A DNA stretch of 24,865 nucleotides from an uncultured Lachnospiraceae bacterium (GCA_910585655.1 CAJUFW010000021.1:1-24865); one strand, 5' to 3'; shown: positions 8,193 through 15,626, numbered from the stretch's first letter. Notes: generated from the sequence alone by a model not told the origin. Program-made: numbers and translations.

Positions 8193-8211
8193 AAAATTTA
8201 CTTTTTGGCAA
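8183..8211 (-). promoter_or_regulatory. Candidate sigma-A promoter for the 7783-8133 gene
   Basis: On the minus strand: -35 TTGCCA (plus 8206-8211), 17-base spacer, perfect -10 TATAAT (plus 8183-8188). The predicted start would be about 40 bases before the gene. The -10 elements of this and the truA promoter overlap at 8187-8188. Confidence 0.6.
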
Positions 8212-8261
8212 GAGGAAATTGATATATTTTTAGCGTTTCAGAAGGAAAAGGGGGAAAGAAT

Positions 8262-9098
8262 TTGGGAAAAAACCAAAATGTGCGTTTTCTGTTGGAGTAT
8301 GACGGAAGCTGCTTTGGCGGCTGGCAGCGGGTAGACAACGGGAAAAAGCCGTCGATTCAAGGGACGTTGGAACAGGTATTAAAGAAAAGCCTGACAGAAG
8401 TGTCCGGCGGTCAAAAAGAATTGTACAGGCAGGAAAAGATACAGGTGATCGGTTCCGGCAGGACGGACGCCGGGGTACATGCGTTGAGACAGGTAGCGAA
8501 TGTACATCTGCCGCTGCCTGTCTGGCAGGAGAAAACGCCGGAGGAATGGAGAAGCTATTGGAATGACAGGCTTCCGGCTGGGTTGCGGATTCGTATGGCA
8601 GAGGAGGCGCCGCCGATGTTTCACAGCCGCTATGACGCAGTTAGCAAAGTATATGGTTATGTGTTTGACATAAGGGAAGTACCATCTGCTTTTGCCGGGA
8701 AATACGCTTATTGGATAGGAGACGGGGAAGTCGGAGGGAAGGCAGGAGGATGGAACTGGGAAGCGGTACAGCGGGCGTCAATGTTATTGACGGGAGAGCA
8801 TGACTTTTCCGCCTTTTCATCTAACATGGAGCCGGGCAGGGGAACGGTACGGACGATAACACGGTTGGAGTGGAAAACGCTACGGCAAAGAGGCGGGGAA
8901 TTTTTTATTTTTGAAGTAGAGGGAAACGGTTTTTTGTATCATATGGTGCGGATCCTGGCAGGAACCTTGTACGAAGTTGGGGCTGGCAGACGAAAGCCGG
9001 AAAGTATTTTAGAGGCATTTCGCAGCGGGAAAAGGCAGGATGCGGGACTTACCTTGCCAGGCTATGGTTTGTTTTTAAAAGAAGTAAGCTATGTTTAA
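8262..9098 (+). CDS. truA: tRNA pseudouridine(38-40) synthase
   Basis: Converts uridines 38-40 in the anticodon arm of tRNAs to pseudouridine. The 278-residue protein contains the TruA signature GSGRTDAGVHAL with catalytic Asp69, the N-terminal LLEYDGSCFGGWQ, and the C-terminal FLYHMVRILAGTLYEVG. The start is a TTG at 8262: GGGGGAAAG lies about 6 bases upstream, the sequence then begins at the family's usual point, and no in-frame ATG exists nearby. It is slightly longer than typical TruA, with extra residues around 48-58. B. subtilis has truA near the ribosomal protein cluster instead, so this position is a clostridial arrangement. Confidence 0.95.
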   Translation: MGKNQNVRFLLEYDGSCFGGWQRVDNGKKPSIQGTLEQVLKKSLTEVSGGQKELYRQEKIQVIGSGRTDAGVHALRQVANVHLPLPVWQEKTPEEWRSYWNDRLPAGLRIRMAEEAPPMFHSRYDAVSKVYGYVFDIREVPSAFAGKYAYWIGDGEVGGKAGGWNWEAVQRASMLLTGEHDFSAFSSNMEPGRGTVRTITRLEWKTLRQRGGEFFIFEVEGNGFLYHMVRILAGTLYEVGAGRRKPESILEAFRSGKRQDAGLTLPGYGLFLKEVSYV

Positions 9099-9112
9099 AC
9101 GGCGGTACGCTT

Positions 9113-9141
9113 GCATGTTTAGCGGATACAGCTCATACAAT
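9113..9141 (+). promoter_or_regulatory. Candidate sigma-E promoter for the M23 peptidase gene
   Basis: GCATGTT (9113-9119), a 14-base spacer, and CATACAAT (9134-9141). The -10 is an exact match to the sigma-E consensus CATACAnT, and the -35 differs at one position from KMATATT. It lies 32 bases before the GTG start. Confidence 0.55.
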
Positions 9142-9172
9142 AGGGAAGGAATGTCAAACAGGAGGATGAGCT

Positions 9173-10261
9173 GTGGAGGGAAAAAGAAGCTGGAAACGGA
9201 TCAAATGGGTGCTGCTGATGTCTGCCTGCGGTCTTGCGTGTATTTGTCTGCCGCGTTATCTGGGGCAACGGTTCGGGTGGTTTAGAGAGCAGATGAAGGA
9301 GCCTTGGTATGGGGAGGAAAAGAGAGCGGTCAATTCCCGGGATTTTATTAAATGGGTGGATTTTAAGGTAAGTTATGAGGCGCTTTGCGACGCCTATCAA
9401 TATGATTTGGAAAGCTATAAAACAGAGACTCATTTGGATTGGGTTTCCCTGCTGGCGTATCTGGGCGCGAAATACGGCGGCGATTTCCAGGATTATCGAA
9501 GCCGGGATATGGCGGATCTGGTAAAGAAATTAACGGAGGAAGGAACGAGTATAGAGGAACTGACAGAAGGGATGAAGTATTACGATTATTATCTGGAAGC
9601 CTATACGGCAGTGTTAGGGGGTCTGGTGGGAGAGTATAAAGTCGAAAAGCCGGTTATCGAAGGGCAATCTGAAGAAATGGAAATAGAAACAAAATATGGC
9701 TTGCGGGCGTTTTCTCCGGTGGCAAGGGATTTTTATTATACGGATTATGATGATTTTGGAGTGTCCCGTTCGTATGGATACCGCAGGCAGCATTTGGGAC
9801 ATGATATGATGGGACAGGTCGGGACACCGATTATTGCAGTAGAGAGCGGGACGGTAGAGGCATTGGGCTGGAACCAGTACGGTGGCTGGCGGATTGGGAT
9901 TCGCAGCCTGGATCAAAAACGGTATTATTATTACGCCCATTTACGCAAAGGCTATCCGTATCAGGGTGGTCTTGAGGTCGGAAGTAAGGTAGAGGCAGGG
10001 GATGTGATCGGTTATATGGGACGGACAGGATACAGTACGAAAGAGGATACCAATAACATTGATACCTCTCATCTGCACTTTGGTCTGCAGCTTATTTTTG
10101 ACGAATCTCAGAAAAAGGAAAGTGATACTTTTTCCGGGACAGAGATTTGGATTGACTGTTATGCGCTGATTCGCTTTCTATATCAGAACCGATGTGAGAC
10201 CAAAAAGGTAGAGGGGACGAAAGAATGGGAGCGGGTGATACAAACGGAATGGGTGGAATAG
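9173..10261 (+). CDS. M23 (LytM-type) zinc metallopeptidase, membrane-anchored
   Basis: Predicted cell-wall endopeptidase or LytM-fold morphogenetic protein of 362 residues. An N-terminal hydrophobic segment at about 12-30 should anchor or export it. Residues 40-170 are a helical region I do not recognise. The M23 domain spans about 180-310 with an intact zinc site: His207 and Asp211 (HLGHD), AHL near 260, and HLHFG with His300 and His302. The start is GTG at 9173, supported by GGAGG 7 bases upstream; there is no ATG in a comparable position. A sigma-E-like promoter precedes it and spoVT follows, so a sporulation role such as remodelling engulfment or cortex peptidoglycan is plausible but inferred. 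It could also be compared with SpoIIQ and SpoIVFA, which carry LytM domains. Confidence 0.85.
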   Translation: MEGKRSWKRIKWVLLMSACGLACICLPRYLGQRFGWFREQMKEPWYGEEKRAVNSRDFIKWVDFKVSYEALCDAYQYDLESYKTETHLDWVSLLAYLGAKYGGDFQDYRSRDMADLVKKLTEEGTSIEELTEGMKYYDYYLEAYTAVLGGLVGEYKVEKPVIEGQSEEMEIETKYGLRAFSPVARDFYYTDYDDFGVSRSYGYRRQHLGHDMMGQVGTPIIAVESGTVEALGWNQYGGWRIGIRSLDQKRYYYYAHLRKGYPYQGGLEVGSKVEAGDVIGYMGRTGYSTKEDTNNIDTSHLHFGLQLIFDESQKKESDTFSGTEIWIDCYALIRFLYQNRCETKKVEGTKEWERVIQTEWVE

Positions 10262-10315
10262 GCGTCAGGAAGCAGCCAGTTTTTTGTAAATTTTTTAGAA
10301 TCCGTGAAATATGAG

Positions 10316-10344
10316 GTATAAAATGTCTCTATTTACAGATACTA
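10316..10344 (+). promoter_or_regulatory. Candidate sigma-G/sigma-F promoter for spoVT
   Basis: GTATA (10316-10320) matches the forespore -35 consensus GHATR. After 17 bases, GATACTA (10338-10344) differs at one base from the sigma-G -10 consensus CATWHTA. spoVT is sigma-G dependent in B. subtilis. It would leave a leader of about 100 bases. Confidence 0.4.
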
Positions 10345-10449
10345 CTATCACAGCGCTTTCGGCGGACTGGAGTTCTGCCGGAATACAAAGCGATTATTTC
10401 GCTCTGTTCCAAAACACAACACTGAAAGAGTAAATGGAGGCAAGGATAA

Positions 10450-11001
10450 ATGAAAGCAACAGGGATTGTCAGAAGAATTGACGATTTAGGAAGAGTCGTG
10501 GTGCCGAAGGAAATCCGCAGAACAATGCGGATTAGAGAAGGAGATCCCTTGGAAATCTATACGGATCGGGAGGGAGAAATCATCCTGAAAAAATATTCCC
10601 CGATTGGAGAAATGGGAATTTTTGCCAAACAATATGCCGATACTTTAGGACAGGCTACAGGGCATATCGTGTGTATCAGCGACCGTGATCAGGTGATTGC
10701 GGCGGCAGGCACAGCCAAAAAAGATATCATTGGAAAAGCGTTGAGCCGAGAATTAGAAGAGGCTATGACAGAACGGGAAAGTATTGTAGCTAGTAGCAGC
10801 GACCGAAATTACCTGCCTTTGGTAGAAGAGGAAGGGGAAAACGATTACCGCTATCAGGTGATGGAGCCGATTATCAGCGAAGGAGACGTCATAGGATGTG
10901 TGATGCTTCTGACAAAAGATGATAAGGTAAAAATGGGCGAGGCGGAAGTAAAGCTCGCAAAGGTGGCAGCAAGCTTTTTAGGACGCCAGATGGAATCCTG
11001 A
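10450..11001 (+). CDS. spoVT: Stage V sporulation protein T, AbrB-type transcription regulator
   Basis: Forespore transcription factor that modulates sigma-G-dependent genes. The 183-residue protein starts MKATGIVRRIDDLGRVVVPKEIRRTMRIREGDPLEIY, a textbook AbrB swapped-hairpin DNA-binding domain (1-50) in the SpoVT subfamily. A GAF-like domain follows (about 55-183), ending in VKLAKVAASFLGRQME. The length matches SpoVT (about 178) and is roughly twice that of AbrB/Abh, which lack the GAF part. The ATG at 10450 follows TGGAGG. In B. subtilis spoVT also lies just downstream of mfd; here other genes have been inserted between them. Confidence 0.97.
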   Translation: MKATGIVRRIDDLGRVVVPKEIRRTMRIREGDPLEIYTDREGEIILKKYSPIGEMGIFAKQYADTLGQATGHIVCISDRDQVIAAAGTAKKDIIGKALSRELEEAMTERESIVASSSDRNYLPLVEEEGENDYRYQVMEPIISEGDVIGCVMLLTKDDKVKMGEAEVKLAKVAASFLGRQMES

Positions 11002-11046
11002 CGGCGGAATGGTTATAGTTAAGTTAGAAAGACGGCAAGAAAAGGA

Positions 11047-11103
11047 GGCAGCAGGGAGATTTTTTTAGAAAAGAACCTGCTGCCGTCTCATTCCTATTTT
11101 TTT
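11047..11103 (+). terminator. Terminator-like hairpin after spoVT
   Basis: GGCAGCAGG (11047-11055) pairs perfectly with CCTGCTGCC (11076-11084) around a 20-base loop containing a T-run. A T7 tract follows at 11097-11103, 12 bases after the stem, further than in a classical terminator. It separates spoVT from the hup promoter. Confidence 0.5.
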
Positions 11104-11134
11104 CAAGTTTTTTGCCAGAAATATGCGAAATTTC

Positions 11135-11163
11135 TTGACAAATGGCAGTAATAAGGTTATAAA
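11135..11163 (+). promoter_or_regulatory. Strong sigma-A promoter for hup
   Basis: Perfect -35 TTGACA (11135-11140), 17-base spacer, -10 TATAAA (11158-11163), about 100 bases before the HU start. It fits high constitutive expression of a nucleoid protein. Confidence 0.8.
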
Positions 11164-11264
11164 TAGATCTGTAACGTATTTGAGCATTCCGGGAAGGGAA
11201 TTTCCTTGAATTTAGGGATGTCCATGTAAGTATAATAACACATATTCAGAGGAGGAACTAATCC

Positions 11265-11540
11265 ATGAACAAAGCAGAATTCGTTGCAGCAATCGCAGAG
11301 AGTGCTGAGATATCCAAGAAGGATGCAGAGAAGGCGCTGAAGGCATTCGTTGATGTGATCACCGAAGAGTTAAAGAAGGGCGAAAAGATTCAGTTAGTAG
11401 GATTCGGCACATTTGAAGTATCTGAGAGAGCTGAGAGAGAGGGTAGGAATCCTCAGACGAAGCAGACGATCACAATCCCTGCTTCTAAAGCTCCTAAGTT
11501 CAAGGCTGGTAAGGCTTTAAAGGATGCGATTAACGAATAA
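11265..11540 (+). CDS. hup: HU family DNA-binding protein
   Basis: Histone-like protein that dimerises, bends DNA and compacts the nucleoid. The 91-residue product is the standard HU length, starting MNKAEFVAAIAESAEISKKDAEKAL, with GFGTFEVSERAEREGRNPQT, the beta-arm region containing the invariant RNP motif and GRNP-x-T, and the C-terminal PKFKAGKALKDA. The ATG at 11265 follows GAGGAGG. It is a single-gene unit, with a strong sigma-A promoter upstream and a good terminator downstream. Codon choice appears biased toward frequent codons, as expected for an abundant protein. HU versus IHF is settled by the overall motif and by occurrence in Firmicutes. Confidence 0.97.
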   Translation: MNKAEFVAAIAESAEISKKDAEKALKAFVDVITEELKKGEKIQLVGFGTFEVSERAEREGRNPQTKQTITIPASKAPKFKAGKALKDAINE

Positions 11541-11554
11541 ACATGCGAGGCATA

Positions 11555-11603
11555 AAAGAAGCGTTACGGGCGGGAGAGCTGTCCTGTAGCGCTTCTTTCT
11601 TTT
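11555..11603 (+). terminator. Rho-independent terminator after hup
   Basis: AAAGAAGCGTTAC (11555-11567) pairs with GTAGCGCTTCTTT (11586-11598) through 13 base pairs including one G-U, around an 18-base loop. It is followed by CTTTT (11599-11603). It sits just before the rqcP ribosome site. Confidence 0.7.
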
Positions 11604-11621
11604 CCCATAGGAGGGGATGTT

Positions 11622-11861
11622 ATGAGGTTAGACAAATTTTTAAAAGTATCCCGGCTGATCAAGCGTCGGACGGTAGCAAACAGTGCCTGTGACGCCGGAC
11701 GGGTATCCATCAACGGAAAGCCTGCCAAGGCTTCTGCCGCCGTCAAAGAAGGGGATATTTTAGAGATTGGCTTTGGCGATAAGCAGATTAAGGTAGAGAT
11801 TTTAGACGTCGCAGAGACGACCAGAAAGGAAGAAGCCAAGGAGATGTACCGTTATTTATAA
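11622..11861 (+). CDS. rqcP: RqcP, S4-domain RNA-binding protein
   Basis: Small 79-residue protein consisting of one S4 RNA-binding domain (MRLDKFLKVSRLIKRRTVANSACDAGRVSINGKPAKAS). It is the counterpart of B. subtilis YabO/RqcP. That family binds the 50S subunit with RqcH and helps add C-terminal poly-alanine tails to nascent chains on split ribosomes. The ATG at 11622 has AGGAGGGG 5 bases upstream. Its place immediately before yabP-yabQ-divIC is the same as in B. subtilis, which supports this assignment over Hsp15-type heat-shock S4 proteins of similar size. Confidence 0.93.
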   Translation: MRLDKFLKVSRLIKRRTVANSACDAGRVSINGKPAKASAAVKEGDILEIGFGDKQIKVEILDVAETTRKEEAKEMYRYL

Positions 11862-11906
11862 GACAGGCAATGGAGCGTTCAAAATCCGCAGGGGATATGA
11901 TTTAAA

Positions 11907-11936
11907 GACATAAGACACCGTTTTCTTCCATATAAT
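11907..11936 (+). promoter_or_regulatory. Candidate sigma-E promoter for yabPQ
   Basis: GACATAA (11907-11913), 15-base spacer, CATATAAT (11929-11936). The -10 has one mismatch to the sigma-E consensus CATACAAT; the -35 is weaker. yabP and yabQ are mother-cell (sigma-E) genes in B. subtilis, which supports the call. Confidence 0.45.
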
Positions 11937-11962
11937 ATAACAGCAATGGGAGGAGGAATTTT

Positions 11963-12244
11963 ATGGAAGAACGGAATCCAGCGCTGCATCGGGTAAGCAT
12001 GACAGGACGACGGGCGGCGATCCTGACGGGGGTGGAGGATGTGCTGTCTTTTGATGAGCATGAGATTTTATTGCAGACAACAGAAGGCGTGCTGACGATA
12101 AAGGGGGAGGATCTGCATGTAAACCGCCTCTCTGTCGAAAAAGGTGAAATTGACATGGAAGGCAGAATTACAAGCCTGTCTTATTCCGATAAAGACGGTT
12201 TCCGGCAAAACGGAGAGTCCTTATTCGGTAGATTATTTCGGTAG
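11963..12244 (+). CDS. yabP: Sporulation protein YabP
   Basis: Spore protein of the YabP/YqfC family, 93 residues, near the usual length. The family pattern of short beta strands is visible: MTGRRAAILTGVEDVLSFDEHEILLQTTEGVLTIKGEDLHVNRLSVEKGEIDMEGRITSLSY. The molecular function is unknown; in B. subtilis it is expressed in the mother cell next to yabQ, which is needed for spore cortex formation. The ATG at 11963 follows GGGAGGAGG at a good distance. It is separated from rqcP by a spacer with a possible sigma-E promoter and followed 11 bases later by yabQ. Confidence 0.93.
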   Translation: MEERNPALHRVSMTGRRAAILTGVEDVLSFDEHEILLQTTEGVLTIKGEDLHVNRLSVEKGEIDMEGRITSLSYSDKDGFRQNGESLFGRLFR

Positions 12245-12255
12245 AGGGTGAAAAC

Positions 12256-12654
12256 ATGCTGGTACGGATGCAGGCAGAACTGTTATATTTTGCGCTTTCC
12301 ATTGTAGCAGGAGTGTTGGCAGCTTTCCTTGGCAGTGGGATAAAATGGCTGCATTGGCGTAGAAGGCGGGCGATTTGGCTGGGTTGTTTGGATTTGCTGT
12401 ATTGGCTTCTGTTTGGGCTTTCTCTGTTTTTGCTGTGTTTTTACCAAAACAGCGGGATTTTTCGTGGCTATGCGGTTGCCGGAACGCTGCTTGGCTATGG
12501 ATTGGTCTGGGCGGGGGAAAGAGCGTGCCGAAAGAACGGGGACCGGCGGCGTCCCAACAGGAGGATTGCCAAGCGGAACAAGCAAAAAGCCAGAAAGGAA
12601 CCGGAGGAGAAAGAGCCAGACAGGATAAAAAGCGGGGGTAAAAGCAAGGAGTGA
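12256..12654 (+). CDS. yabQ: Spore cortex biosynthesis protein YabQ
   Basis: Membrane protein of 132 residues. Hydrophobic segments lie at about 8-30 (LLYFALSIVAGVLAAFLGSGI), 40-62 (IWLGCLDLLYWLLFGLSLFLLCF) and 68-88, followed by a strongly basic tail (RRRPNRRIAKRNKQKARKEPEEK). The family is required for the spore cortex and localises to the outer forespore membrane in B. subtilis. The start ATG follows GAGGGTG. The assignment rests on the membrane topology, the LYWLLFGL segment and its position between yabP and divIC; sequence conservation in this family is modest. Confidence 0.9.
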   Translation: MLVRMQAELLYFALSIVAGVLAAFLGSGIKWLHWRRRRAIWLGCLDLLYWLLFGLSLFLLCFYQNSGIFRGYAVAGTLLGYGLVWAGERACRKNGDRRRPNRRIAKRNKQKARKEPEEKEPDRIKSGGKSKE

Positions 12655-12675
12655 AACAGAAAGGGGTTGCAGGCT

Positions 12676-12978
12676 ATGAAACAGGACAGGCATAGAAAAA
12701 AGAGAAGAAAAGCAGGAGTGGGCTGGATTTTTTTATTTGTGATGGTGATTTGCGGAGTGGTGGCATACAAAAGAGTAATGCTCGAACAGGAGGAACGGAA
12801 GGCAGAGGAGGCTTATAAAGCGGCGTTGAAACGCTATGAAACTCAAGTGGCTAGAGAAGAGGAGCTGGATAATCTAAAAATATACATACAGACTAAAAAA
12901 TTTATCGAGGATATGGCAAGAGAAAAATTCGGACTGGTTTATGAAAATGAGATTATATTTCAGCCGAATCAGGAATAA
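12676..12978 (+). CDS. divIC: Septum formation initiator, DivIC/FtsB family
   Basis: Bitopic divisome protein that pairs with FtsL. The product is 100 residues: a highly basic cytoplasmic start (MKQDRHRKKRRKAG), one membrane helix at about 15-33 (VGWIFLFVMVICGVVAY), a coiled coil at about 38-75 rich in Glu/Lys, then the conserved ending FIEDMAREKFGLVYENEIIF, the DivIC/FtsB C-terminal motif. The frame also opens at a TTG at 12667, but the ATG at 12676 is chosen because AAGGGG is 9 bases upstream. It ends the rqcP-yabP-yabQ-divIC cluster and is followed by a strong terminator. Confidence 0.94.
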   Translation: MKQDRHRKKRRKAGVGWIFLFVMVICGVVAYKRVMLEQEERKAEEAYKAALKRYETQVAREEELDNLKIYIQTKKFIEDMAREKFGLVYENEIIFQPNQE

Positions 12979-12991
12979 GGATAGACAAATG

Positions 12992-13017
12992 GAATTCCAC
13001 GTTGTGGAATTCTTTTT
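12992..13017 (+). terminator. Rho-independent terminator after divIC
   Basis: GAATTCCAC (12992-13000) pairs perfectly with GTGGAATTC (13004-13012) around a 3-base loop, followed by T5 at 13013-13017. It lies 13 bases past the divIC stop. Confidence 0.85.
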
Positions 13018-13089
13018 CAATATAACCTTAATATCTTAAAGGTTTTGAACTCCCTTCATTCGGGAAAAACTCCCTTAGAGAGTAGGTTT

Positions 13090-13155
13090 TGTCAAAAACT
13101 TTTTGAAAATCAGGGCTTTGCTTTGACAAAGATTTTCGGAAGGGCTGTCTATAAT
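13090..13155 (+). promoter_or_regulatory. Spo0A-type sigma-A promoter of spoIIE, 21-bp spacer
   Basis: Perfect -35 TTGACA (13123-13128) and perfect -10 TATAAT (13150-13155) are separated by 21 bases instead of 17. Spo0A-activated promoters such as B. subtilis spoIIE and spoIIG have this unusual spacing. TGTCAAA sits at 13090-13096, and its inverted copy TTTGACA at 13122-13128 overlaps the -35. Both differ at one base from the 0A-box consensus TGTCGAA. Confidence 0.7.
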
Positions 13156-13241
13156 GCCACATAAAGAAAACGACAGCCGAACGAGACGACGAGACGAGAC
13201 CGGAGGAAATCGAAAGTCCGGTAGAGGAACGGCTGCCAAGA

Positions 13242-15626
13242 ATGAGGGAGGTCAAGGAAGAAATGAAAAAATGGAACAGAAGGACGGTTTTGCTGTATGC
13301 AGTAAGCTTTTTTGCGGCTCGCTTCCTGATAGGAGGAGAGGGAGCGGGCTTTTACCAGGTAGGAATGGCGCTTCATCCGTTTGTGATGGCGTTGTTTGGC
13401 TGTCTGTGTTTAGAGGCAAGGCTTCCGAGAAAGTTAAGTTTTTTGGTGTTGTTAGCAGGAGTGGCTTCTGCCGGGGTGGAGGCAGCAGGTCAGGATATGC
13501 TGCTGCGTTATGGAATCAGTATGTTACTGTTGTTGTTTGTGGTAGGAGTGGCAGAGGCGCCGCGTCCTTTGCCGCTGACCGGAAAAAATAAGCTTTCTCT
13601 GGCAGCGATGGCGGCGCTGACGGGGATTGTCACCGCGGCGGTACGGGCAGGCGGAGCGTTCTTTACGATAGAAAATGCCTGGCTTCTGGCAGTATTGGAG
13701 GGAGTGTTGGCAGCAGGGCTGACGATTGTGCTGCAAAAAGGAGTCCATTTCTTTTTATATCCGCCTGAAAAAAGAGGATTAGAAGGACGGGAGATGATCA
13801 GCGTGGCGTTGGCAGTGCTGGGCGCGCTGTGTGGGCTGCCGGAGATTAACGGTTTTTCCCCGGTTTATCCTGGGGTGGTACTGTCGGTGCTGTATCTGGG
13901 CTATTATTATGGAATTGGCGCAGGGACGGTAGCGGGAGCGCTGGCGGGTATGGTATTGGGAATTCAGACCGGAGAGCCGGAGCTGGTAGGCTGCTTTGCA
14001 TTGTTTGGAATGGTAAGCTGTGCCTTGGGAGAACTTGGGAAAATCCCGGTAATGCTGACTTGGATGATGCTCTCTGCTTCTGCGGGCTTTCTCTGGAACG
14101 ATTATTTTATCAGCAGAGAGGGATTGCTGGGGCTGCTTCCGGCGCTGATGCTGTTTTTGCTGATTCCTCAAAAAAAGGAGCGGGAGGAGCCACAGGGAGA
14201 AGAAGCGGTGTTTACCAATATGCAGGCTGTGACTAAGGAAAAGCTGCGGGATATTTCGATGGCGTTTCATAAGCTGTCGGAGCTGATGGCATATCCGGCT
14301 GAACCAAAGACCAATTTGGGCGGCGGAGATCTGAATCGTATTTTTAATCTGGTGTCGGAAAAATGCTGCGCGGGATGTGAACGACGTAACGTTTGTATGA
14401 AATCAGAGTTTTATGAAACGTATCAAAATGTGTTTCAGATCCTGAACCGGGCAGAACGAAGCGGGCGGATTGAGCTGTCGGAGGTGCCGGAGGGATTTTT
14501 AGAACGTTGTATCCGATCGGAATTTTTTTTGACGGAGGCAGGCAGAAGTCTGGAACTGGCAAGGACAAATCTGATTTGGCAGAACCGGATGGCAGAAAAC
14601 CGGGTAGTGGTGGCAGAGCAGTTTGCCGGGGTCGCAGGGATGATGGATGAGGTCGTGATGGAACTGGGCGTATCTACCAGAAAATGGAGCGAGGAGGAAG
14701 AACGTGTCAGAGAATGCGCGACGGCGGCAGGGGTAGAAACCTGCCAGATTGCCGTAAAAAAGAGAGATGATGGAAGAACGGAGATCTTTGTTACGGCGCG
14801 GATAGCGGACGGAGGATGTATCACGACCAGAGATTTTGGAACTTTGCTCGGGCAAGCAACAGGAAGGGCTTACCATACTTCTTTTAGCAGTAAGACGGTA
14901 ATCAGCGGAGAATGGGCGACATTGACCTTTTTAGAAGATACCCCCTTCCGTTTTTACAGTGGGGTAGCTTCCTGCAGTCGGGACGGAGAGCCTAGAAGCG
15001 GGGACAGTCATTCGATCCAAGAGCTGCCGGAAGGAGAAGCGGTGCTGCTGCTTTCGGACGGGATGGGGAGCGGCAACAGAGCTTCCCAGGAGAGCGCAAG
15101 AATGGTAGAGCTATTAGAGCAGTTTTTGGATGCCGGAATGGAAGGAGCGGCAGCGATGAAGCTGATACAGTCCTCGTTATTTTTAAGGGGCGGGGAGGAA
15201 AGCTTTACGACAGTAGATTTGTTCCGGGTAGATTTATGTTCCGGGCTTTGCCGCTATCTTAAAGTAGGAGCGGCGGACAGTTTTTTGATCCGGGGAAATA
15301 AGCTGGAGCGATTGGCGTATAGTTGTCTGCCTGCCGGAATTTTGGCTCCTCAGGAGGCGGAGGAACAAAGTCTTCGTTTGAGGGAGGGAGATTTTTTGGT
15401 TATGGTGACGGATGGCTTTTTGGATTGTTTTGAGGAAGGACAGGCAGAGGACATTTTACGCTCGGTAATAGGCGGCAGGAAGCAGAACAATCCGAATGAA
15501 CTCGCGAGGATTCTCCTGGATTCTGCCCTGATTCACTGCGGAGGAAGACCGGCAGATGATATTACGGTATTGGTAACAGCCTTTTGGGAAAATGAAAAGC
15601 TTGCAAGTGAGGCGTCCGGGTGGTAA
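13242..15626 (+). CDS. spoIIE: Stage II sporulation protein E, membrane PP2C phosphatase
   Basis: Dephosphorylates SpoIIAA-P to activate sigma-F in the forespore and takes part in polar division. The 794 residues are close to the B. subtilis protein (827). A hydrophobic N-terminal half has about ten predicted membrane helices (residues 15-310). A central region contains the cysteine cluster CCAGCERRNVCM, and the C-terminal PP2C domain has metal-binding aspartates in LLSDGMGSG (Asp606), VTDGF (Asp724) and GRPADDITV (Asp772, Asp773). An alternative start is the ATG at 13263, seven codons on, with GGAGG 11 bases upstream; it is equally or more plausible. The gene sits behind a promoter with Spo0A-type spacing and ahead of tilS. 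Confidence 0.97.
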   Translation: MREVKEEMKKWNRRTVLLYAVSFFAARFLIGGEGAGFYQVGMALHPFVMALFGCLCLEARLPRKLSFLVLLAGVASAGVEAAGQDMLLRYGISMLLLLFVVGVAEAPRPLPLTGKNKLSLAAMAALTGIVTAAVRAGGAFFTIENAWLLAVLEGVLAAGLTIVLQKGVHFFLYPPEKRGLEGREMISVALAVLGALCGLPEINGFSPVYPGVVLSVLYLGYYYGIGAGTVAGALAGMVLGIQTGEPELVGCFALFGMVSCALGELGKIPVMLTWMMLSASAGFLWNDYFISREGLLGLLPALMLFLLIPQKKEREEPQGEEAVFTNMQAVTKEKLRDISMAFHKLSELMAYPAEPKTNLGGGDLNRIFNLVSEKCCAGCERRNVCMKSEFYETYQNVFQILNRAERSGRIELSEVPEGFLERCIRSEFFLTEAGRSLELARTNLIWQNRMAENRVVVAEQFAGVAGMMDEVVMELGVSTRKWSEEEERVRECATAAGVETCQIAVKKRDDGRTEIFVTARIADGGCITTRDFGTLLGQATGRAYHTSFSSKTVISGEWATLTFLEDTPFRFYSGVASCSRDGEPRSGDSHSIQELPEGEAVLLLSDGMGSGNRASQESARMVELLEQFLDAGMEGAAAMKLIQSSLFLRGGEESFTTVDLFRVDLCSGLCRYLKVGAADSFLIRGNKLERLAYSCLPAGILAPQEAEEQSLRLREGDFLVMVTDGFLDCFEEGQAEDILRSVIGGRKQNNPNELARILLDSALIHCGGRPADDITVLVTAFWENEKLASEASGW

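Noticed and set aside
12375..12641. Additional open frames overlapping yabQ on both strands
   Set aside because: yabQ has the membrane segments and synteny expected; the others are alternate-frame shadows without motifs.
13044..13077. Two AACTCCCTT copies between divIC and spoIIE resembling a short repeat
   Set aside because: Only two 9-base copies 21 bases apart; no regular spacing or further copies to support an array or operator.
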